Part shown: in pieces, positions 58,221 to 64,000 of the stretch | How the letters are laid out: each line of letters begins with the position of its first letter | Numbering within the stretch: the stretch's first letter is position 1 | From: Breviolum minutum Mf 1.05b.01 | Lineage: Eukaryota > Sar > Dinophyceae > Suessiales > Symbiodiniaceae | Assembly (NCBI GenBank): GCA_000507305.1 | Contig: DF239114.1 | Span: forward strand, 64,560 to 128,559 | DNA length: 64,000 nucleotides | Direction: 5' to 3' | The notes under the pieces: model-generated | What the model saw: the letters and a program-made list of their open reading frames with translations, nothing else | What the model was told of the DNA's origin: nothing | The model's database searches: none | Program-made: the position numbers and the translations under genes

Positions 58221-58307
58221 GAAAGTAGATGGCGCAACTCCCCAAAAGGTGGCTAACCTAAGAGGCCATGATAAACCAATACATGGGAGTTGCGCCATCT
58301 ACTTTCC
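58221..58307. repeat. Repeat family C, copy 1
   Basis: GAAAGTAGATGGCGCAACTC and its inverted copy (GAGTTGCGCCATCTACTTTC) flank about 40 bases. Ends may extend to a shared AATTAT/ATAATT. Confidence 0.92.
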
Positions 58308-58534
58308 AGGTGGTATAATTGTTTCTAGAGCAGCATCAAACACCTTTGGCTTGTCCCAGCATCACTGGAGGCATCGTCTCCTGCAACTCTAGTGCCTTGC
58401 CAGTTGCTGGATCTGTTTAGCTTGCTCTCCATGGGTATGTAATCTCCTGGGTACACACAAACTTCTACGGCTGAATCTATCAGCTTCTACACAATATAAG
58501 TATTCAAAACAACTAGTATAGTATAGTATGGCCT

Positions 58535-58762
58535 CTAAGCATCAACAAGAAAATATTTTTTGGTAGATCCTTCAAGAGCGTAATTCGAGTTCTTTGGTCT
58601 TGGGCCCCCCAACTCTCTTTTTGTGGATAAGGGGAAGGCTGCACCCCCCACCTTGCGATACACCTCCGTGGCGCCGCTCCAGCTGCGCTGCCGTCGCAGC
58701 TCCACGGCGCGGAAGTGCAACCTGCTGGCTTTTTGAGGGGTTCCGAAGGGCTTAAGGAGCAT
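58535..58762 (-). CDS. GC-rich open exon, basic protein
   Basis: Starts MLLKPFGTPQKASRLHFRAV and ends STKKYFLVDA with a stop; 75 codons. Much more GC-rich than flanking DNA. Basic, no hydrophobic span. Could be a single-exon gene or a terminal exon. Confidence 0.5.
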   Translation of the reverse strand: MLLKPFGTPQKASRLHFRAVELRRQRSWSGATEVYRKVGGAAFPLSTKRELGGPRPKNSNYALEGSTKKYFLVDA

Positions 58763-58826
58763 GGCATGGATGGATACATATCCCCGAAAAAAATGACACA
58801 AAACACTTTTTTGGACAACAAAACTC

Positions 58827-59051
58827 TTGTTGATCATTTGGGATGAAGTTTCGGAGCTGTGGTGTAGTGGCGTCAGGGCTCAATCTGAGTTTTCAATTGG
58901 ACGCAAGAGCCAGTTTGGAGAGTTTCAATTGGAAGGCCAGGGAGTTCTAGCAAAGTTGCTGGAAATGGCTGATGGCTTTGGTAATTATGAAGATGTTGAC
59001 GACAGTGCAAATTTTGCTGACAATGATTGCGTTCATGATAATATAAGATGA
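58827..59051 (+). CDS. Terminal exon with acidic tail
   Basis: Reads IWDEVSELWCSGVRAQSEFS, then EGQGVLAKLLEMADGFGNYE, ending acidic NFADNDCVHDNIR and TGA. Probable acceptor just before GATGAAG or TTTCGG. Confidence 0.5.
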   Translation: MLIIWDEVSELWCSGVRAQSEFSIGRKSQFGEFQLEGQGVLAKLLEMADGFGNYEDVDDSANFADNDCVHDNIR

Positions 59052-59575
59052 GAATTCAAACCTGCTGAGTCTTTAGAAGATCTAAATATCTCTGCAACCT
59101 CAATGGAACATGTTTTTGCTACTTCCTACAAACATTGACCAGTCCAGCTGCAAACCGACCCGTTTATTTGAAGGTTCTTAACTCAAATCATAGTCAGATA
59201 TATGTCCTTAGCATAATGGCACCCAAGCAACTGTGCAAGACGCCGAAAGGAGTTGGAGGTTTGACCACCTTCCACCTGCGTCAGTTTGGTTAACCGGGTG
59301 AAGGGGGTTTGGGATGGAGGTGGTTTAGGAGAAGTAAAAGTTTGGGATTCTACAATGGTAATGGAATATTACATGAATGAATATGTAACAATTACATAGT
59401 CTCCCTTTGACCTTTTTCTGGTAGATACATGCAAATTTCACATGGGTATACAGGTATACATGGAATTCTTATCGGTAATTGTTGTGCGACCATTCGCCCT
59501 AGGGCCGTCCAGGGCACTAGTCACGATAGGGACACTCTGACCAACATCCCTCTGCCTGTAGCAACCATACCACCC

Positions 59576-59660
59576 GGAAAGTAGATGGCGCAACTCCCAC
59601 AAGGTGGCTTAGTAAGGGGCCATGATAAATCAATACATGGGAGTTGCACCATCTACTTTC
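59576..59660. repeat. Repeat family C, copy 2
   Basis: The same ends as copy 1 (one mismatch in the right arm) and the same inner GGCCATGATAAA block, in the same orientation, 1.35 kb away. Confidence 0.92.
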
Positions 59661-59989
59661 ACTACTTTGTTTACTTCACTAACCAAGTCTTGGGTTAATT
59701 GTTCCATGTTTTTTCCCCTCATGTCAACATTCCACATGGTGCATCCAAGATTCCCGGCCTTCGCTGCACCTTTTAAGGCAGCAGTGTAGTAACCCATTGC
59801 TGCTTCCTGACGGGGACCTTGGCTTCAATGAGAGGTATGACATGATCTCCTTGGTGCTTTATATTTCATCATATACTTTCATCACTAAAGAGTGTTGACG
59901 GTTCTTACTAGCCTCACACATGACATCATACATACATGTACACAAATGATGCAATATTTCAATGATTCAATCAAACCCAGCGTTTCACG

Positions 59990-60220
59990 CTACAACACCA
60001 ATGTGCTTTCATGATTCGAATGGCCCGTGAAGCATGACATGTTTTCATCATTCAGTTCACATCCAAGTACCAGTGCTGGCGGCATTGAAAGTATTAGGCA
60101 CAAGTTTACCAACGACTGATCGAGTATATGCGCAACTTCACCTTCCAGCTCACTAGTGCTCACTTTCACGATGGATTCCAAACGAGGTTCGCTGGCATCG
60201 CCATGAACTTTCACCACCAA
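59990..60220 (-). CDS. Exon, unknown protein
   Basis: 76-codon open frame. Reads VVKVHGDASEPRLESIVKVS, then SELEGEVAHILDQSLVNLCL and ALVLGCELNDENMSCFTGHS, then TAG. Confidence 0.5.
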   Translation of the reverse strand: MVVKVHGDASEPRLESIVKVSTSELEGEVAHILDQSLVNLCLILSMPPALVLGCELNDENMSCFTGHSNHESTLVL

Positions 60221-60344
60221 GGTATGGTGACGTGATCATGCTACTTTGCTGGTTGTTGCAGTCATTTGTCGCAGTTTCGGGTGATCATACAGGCAGGCAA
60301 CTGCTTTTTACATTTTTTACTGCTTGCTAACCACCTCAATTTAG

Positions 60345-60428
60345 GATTCAATCCTGATGCAATGCTCAAGTCTTATGTGTGCCCTGTTTGCCATGGTCTT
60401 TCCCCTCGAGAAATCGGACCTTTCTCCA
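60345..60428 (+). CDS. Exon with CPVCHG
   Basis: After CACCTCAATTTAG|GA it reads FNPDAMLKSYVCPVCHGLSP, then REIGPFS, ending CTCCA|GCATAC (GC donor). Confidence 0.6.
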
Positions 60429-62287
60429 GCATACACACACACACAAACAAACAAACAAACAAACAAACAAACAAACAAACACTGGTGAAGCATCCTGAAA
60501 CGCCAAGTGACTAGTCACCCATGCAGTCGTCGTCAAACCTCAAGATCTCACTGTGGATATGAGTGGTTCTCAAGCTTCACTCTGCGATGGATTTTTTCCC
60601 TATTGGGGTGGTAAAACACGTCAAAAGAAAGATGCAAATAATAAAACTCAAATCCAAAGGCCAATTTCAAACCCCATAAATGCAAATTGTCCGGAAAAGT
60701 GTGATGTTTCTCACACCTGCGTGTTTTTTGATGCTGCTTTTTGTTTAAAACCTCTTGTAGCTGGCTGATTTTGATTGGTGACCAGAGCTGGTCTCCCTCA
60801 AAAGGACCTCCATTTATGGGATCCTTGGCTCTGTATACTGAGGTTTAAATTGATTAATTATCCCAAGAAATGTATATACAAAAATACAAATACAATATAA
60901 TTACGTAAATAATTACTGTATATACAAAAATAAAATATGAATATAAAATACTTCCCTTCAGAAGTCTTGGCCCCAAGAAATTCAAAATTTCTTTGACAAC
61001 CACCCCCAGATCCTTACCTGTCAAGGCTTCATTAGAACCAAGGTGCTAAAATAGAAAAAAGCTGGAAGAAACAGCACTGCCGCCACGTTGCGTGGAAACC
61101 TGCAGGGGCCCAACCGGATTGGGTAAAGGATTGGGGAGACATGGTCCCTGAAAAATCAAGGTTGGCCTGGCAGGTGTGAGCTATTCGTTTCACGAAATGT
61201 AGTGATCAACAGCTGTGAAAGATATATTGATATGCTCACAGTCTGCTTATATCTTTCCACCTTTCCACTCTTGTGTGGTGTGATGAATTCGAAGTTCTGC
61301 GGCCAAATAAAGTGGGACAACTACTGGTGAAACAATATCACAGTAGACAACACAAGAAAAAAACTCAATGAACAAAATCTAGAGACTTCCTTGATACAAC
61401 AACATTACAATTCTTACAGCATCCTGTAACCTTTCGTTCATCCAAGAAATTTTAACAGCCCAGCATTGACCTATACATCACACCCAAAGGGGCCTGGCGT
61501 GACTGGCCATGATTTGGAGACCCCTCAAACGTTTTTCGAATCTGCCCTAAGCTGGGAGCCCAAAGAGTTCAGGTTTTAGCAGTTGCAGTTGCACAGTCAG
61601 TCTAGGCATGTCACTATGCATTCACCTATACAGTACCCATTTATCAATTTCAATATATTTTTTTTGACTTTGTAACATCTCGGGTTCAAAAAATGAAAAT
61701 CTGGCTGCCTGGCCGCTTCATGCTGTTTAATCATACAAACCTAAAATCTCTGACTTTGAAAACCTGCTTTTTGTTTCTCCATTGTTGGTGCTCAAGTGGC
61801 CAAGTCGCCACGAGCCGAAGGTAAATTTCAGAGCTTGTGCCAGAAGCTTCCCTTCGAGGTCTAGCATCAAAATGCTCAATGGGTCCAGTCATACACACAA
61901 CATATTTTTTGGAGGTTTGATACAACAAAATCATGGGTGTACATATACGTGTATATATATATATATGTAAATAACAAATGTTTTTGTATGGAAGACATAG
62001 TTGCACTGTGACTGCTACATTCAATATTAAAATTTGACTTGTGAACATGAAAAGAAACTGTGAAAACATCCGATGTGCCGTCACTGTCGTTTGTTTGGAA
62101 CCATCTACCGTTGGTTACCATCACCACAGTGGACCCAGAGCTAAAGCATGGCTCCATCCAAACGATGTACCACGAAAACGGTGAACTTGAGGCACACCTC
62201 TTGACATGTCTATCTGAACACTCTGGTTGTGGAAAAATGGCCTGTACTATCAGCAAGAATAATACAGACTATGTTTGGGTGAACTGA
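60345..62287 (+). CDS. Multi-exon plus gene, Cys-rich protein
   Basis: Exons 60345-60428, 60527-60756, 61797-61820 and about 62055-62287. The first two join in phase 1 across a GC-AG intron; the second and third in phase 0. The join to the last is unresolved. Cys spacing (CPVCHG; CPEKCDVSHTC; CLSEHSGCGKMAC) suggests a metal-binding or disulphide-rich protein. Family not recognised. Confidence 0.55.
60444..60480. repeat. (AAAC)n microsatellite in intron
   Basis: About nine AAAC units preceded by (AC)n, filling much of the 98-base intron 60429-60526. Confidence 0.95.
60527..60756 (+). CDS. Exon, Cys-rich
   Basis: After CACCCATGCAG|TC it reads VVKPQDLTVDMSGSQASLCD, then GFFPYWGGKTRQKK and NCPEKCDVSHTCVFFDAAFC. 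It ends CTT|GTAGCT, or alternatively at the stop 10 bases on. Confidence 0.6.
61797..61820 (+). CDS. 24-base microexon WPSRHEPK
   Basis: Between GGTGCTCAAG and AAG|GTAAAT, phase 0. An alternative longer frame reads AKSPRAEGKFQSLCQKLPFE to GAG|GTCTAG. Confidence 0.4.
62055..62287 (+). CDS. Terminal exon
   Basis: Reads KTSDVPSLSFVWNHLPLVTI, then DPELKHGSIQTMYHENGELE and CLSEHSGCGKMACTISKNN, then TGA. Acceptor GAAAAG|AA is weak. Confidence 0.55.
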
Positions 62288-62738
62288 TAGCTGACTACAT
62301 ACAAAAATAATGTCAAAAACGCTGCATAGAAGCGAGAAGTCAAGAGCAGTACTGTTCTACAATGCATGTCTGATTCAAAGAAACCCATTGATCGGTTCAC
62401 ATGCATCTTCCACTTGCTGTTACAGTACTTACATGTACTTACTATGATTCCACCCCCAAAAACACCCCGTGTTTTTTTCCACAACAGCAACTTCTCCAAT
62501 GATTTTTCACCAACAGCATTCAAAATGGGGAAATTTTGTTGATCAAACCTGTGGTTTGCATCAAGTTCTTCCTATCAACCTGCGGATCTGACATCGCCGT
62601 TGCAGCAACGACCACCTTCCCTTCAGGAAGTAGTCCAGCCCGCAGCACCCGCGAAATGGCGGAACCACAGGAGGGTGAAACCACAGCTGGTTAAGGCAGC
62701 AAAGTCAACAGAAAAGAACAAGCTGAGAAAACCAAGGG

Positions 62739-62847
62739 ATACCCACCTAAAGTGTAACATAGCCCCTGAAGATATACCATCCCAAAAGGAAAGTAGTCTT
62801 CCAACCATCATTTTTCAGGGGCTATGTTAAACTTCGGGGGTGTATTT
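62739..62847. repeat. Repeat family A, copy 3
   Basis: Left GTGTAACATAGCCCCTGA and the inverted right TCAGGGGCTATGTTAAAC. Its inner order is reversed relative to copy 1. An open frame at 62600-62830 runs into it and is probably not coding there. Confidence 0.88.
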
Positions 62848-62849
62848 AG

Positions 62850-64000
62850 ATGATTGACCTGGGAGGGTTTTTGTAAATTGTTGGGCACTAACTTCTTTTG
62901 AGGATTGTTGAGGGATGATAAGAATCTGAAGTAAGTTTACTCGTTTCAAATTGCAATTACGATTCTCAACTTGACCTTTTAGGAGTTCACCAAGATCGAT
63001 GTATTGAAGCAAAATTGATTGCAGTCCCTCTCATGTGTCGGGTTGACCATAAAGTGAACTCGCTAGATTGGTAAATTCAGCACTGCATTGAAACCTGAGC
63101 ATATAGAGTAGTATCCATATTTTGCAATCTCTATAGTATTTCTAGAGCAAATACTTGGGGGAATCCATCTCAGGATCACCGGCTAGAAAAATGGCTTCCG
63201 ATGATAAAAACTCTGACACCCTCAAGCTGCATGACCAGTACTGTGGCTTCGGCAAAAAGACCTAACTAGACACCACGAGTTGTGCAGTCAAACTGTACAC
63301 AGATCTAGCTGCATGCGGCACACCCGTCAAGAAGTTGAACACCAGGTTGCTTCTCCATAGATCATGGTCAATCAGCTAAAGTGAACAGGATTTTGACAAG
63401 TGAGGAAAACACAAAAACCTCAGGAAATTCACTAAACAAATTCAACCAAATGACAAAAGTAATTATGTATATATCAATATATTATATATATGTGTATGTG
63501 CAAAAAAAAATATATATATATATAAATACATGTGTATGTATAAACGTCTATATACTATATATTGCCACTGACTGATTGCATCTCCCATACTTCCAAGGGC
63601 TGCGTTTCAGTTGATAAAACACACCTTTCAAACAACATTGTGTGGAAGCTCACAATTCATGTTCCCCACCAGCAAGTGGAAGGGGCTGGTTGATAGGCTG
63701 GACATCCTACATATATCTATATGCCTGCATCGAATTGATGGGCAAAATTCGGCTAAGCAAGCTGGAATCATTCAAACCCTACGCAAACTCAGGATATTTA
63801 CATTCACTGTTGGACGCAAACATTCATATTAAGCATAAACGCGAATGAAAAAATATTTAAACAACATCAAACATAGCAGTATATCAAACATATATACATA
63901 CTCATACCAACTGGTTTGCCAGATTTCAGCCATCAACATACAAGTAGCTTCATTCCACATCCCTACCTTCCTAAAGTTCAACTTTCAAGTGTGTCTTGGA
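62850..64000. other. No supported exon
   Basis: AT-rich, with a (TA)n stretch at about 63470-63560. Opposed short frames only. Confidence 0.4.

Noticed and set aside
62600..62830. Lys-rich plus-strand open frame
   Set aside because: Its second half is repeat family A copy 3, and no splice border was seen in front.
1..64000. CRISPR arrays, bacterial operons, rRNA, spliced-leader genes
   Set aside because: None was seen. The tandem array at 35.2-36.2 kb lacks regular spacers, and no spliced-leader sequence could be recognised.

Overview
This is a eukaryotic nuclear window, most likely from an intron-rich alga; a dinoflagellate fits best. No bacterial-style gene layout is present. Coding potential comes as many short exons (24 to about 400 bases), while long open frames are rare. 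The decisive evidence is two minus-strand bestrophin-family channel genes. To restore the conserved protein across adjacent exons, several introns must start with GC, and one possibly with GA, yet end with AG. GC-AG and GA-AG introns at high frequency are a known dinoflagellate trait. Many other introns here are ordinary GT-AG. The organism call is inference: no spliced-leader sequence, rRNA or tRNA was found to confirm it.

Layout. 1-2.8 kb: little coding, a long (ATC)n run. 2.8-4.4 kb: bestrophin paralog 1, minus, 3' end not found. 4.9-9.0 kb: a minus-strand multi-exon gene of unknown function (G1). 9.1-10.5 kb: further minus exons. 13.0-20.9 kb: bestrophin paralog 2, minus, with the conserved PFGEDANDLP segment near its end. 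21.4-21.7 kb: start of a plus-strand gene. 22.9-24.2 kb: a mobile-like element with inverted ends, flanked by arrays of ATCCGTA-like repeats. 24.6 kb: an assembly join (N) with an exact 85-base duplication. 28-34 kb: plus-strand exons, including a signal-anchor first exon and a phase-consistent gene end. 35.2-36.7 kb: a tandem array followed by a long imperfect palindrome. 38-48 kb: mostly minus exons, several resembling armadillo-type helical repeats, and a small single-span membrane protein. 48-55 kb: plus exons. 56-58.8 kb: minus exons. 58.8-62.3 kb: plus exons.

Three small palindromic repeat families (MITE-like, about 85-110 bases, two to four copies each) are scattered through the window.

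Functionally only the bestrophins are recognised: pentameric anion (chloride/bicarbonate) channels. The most interesting signal is that the two copies share protein sequence but have none of their mapped introns in common. This points to rapid intron gain or loss, possibly by introner-like elements. All other exons are called on open frame, splice sites and phase agreement, and their products are left unnamed.
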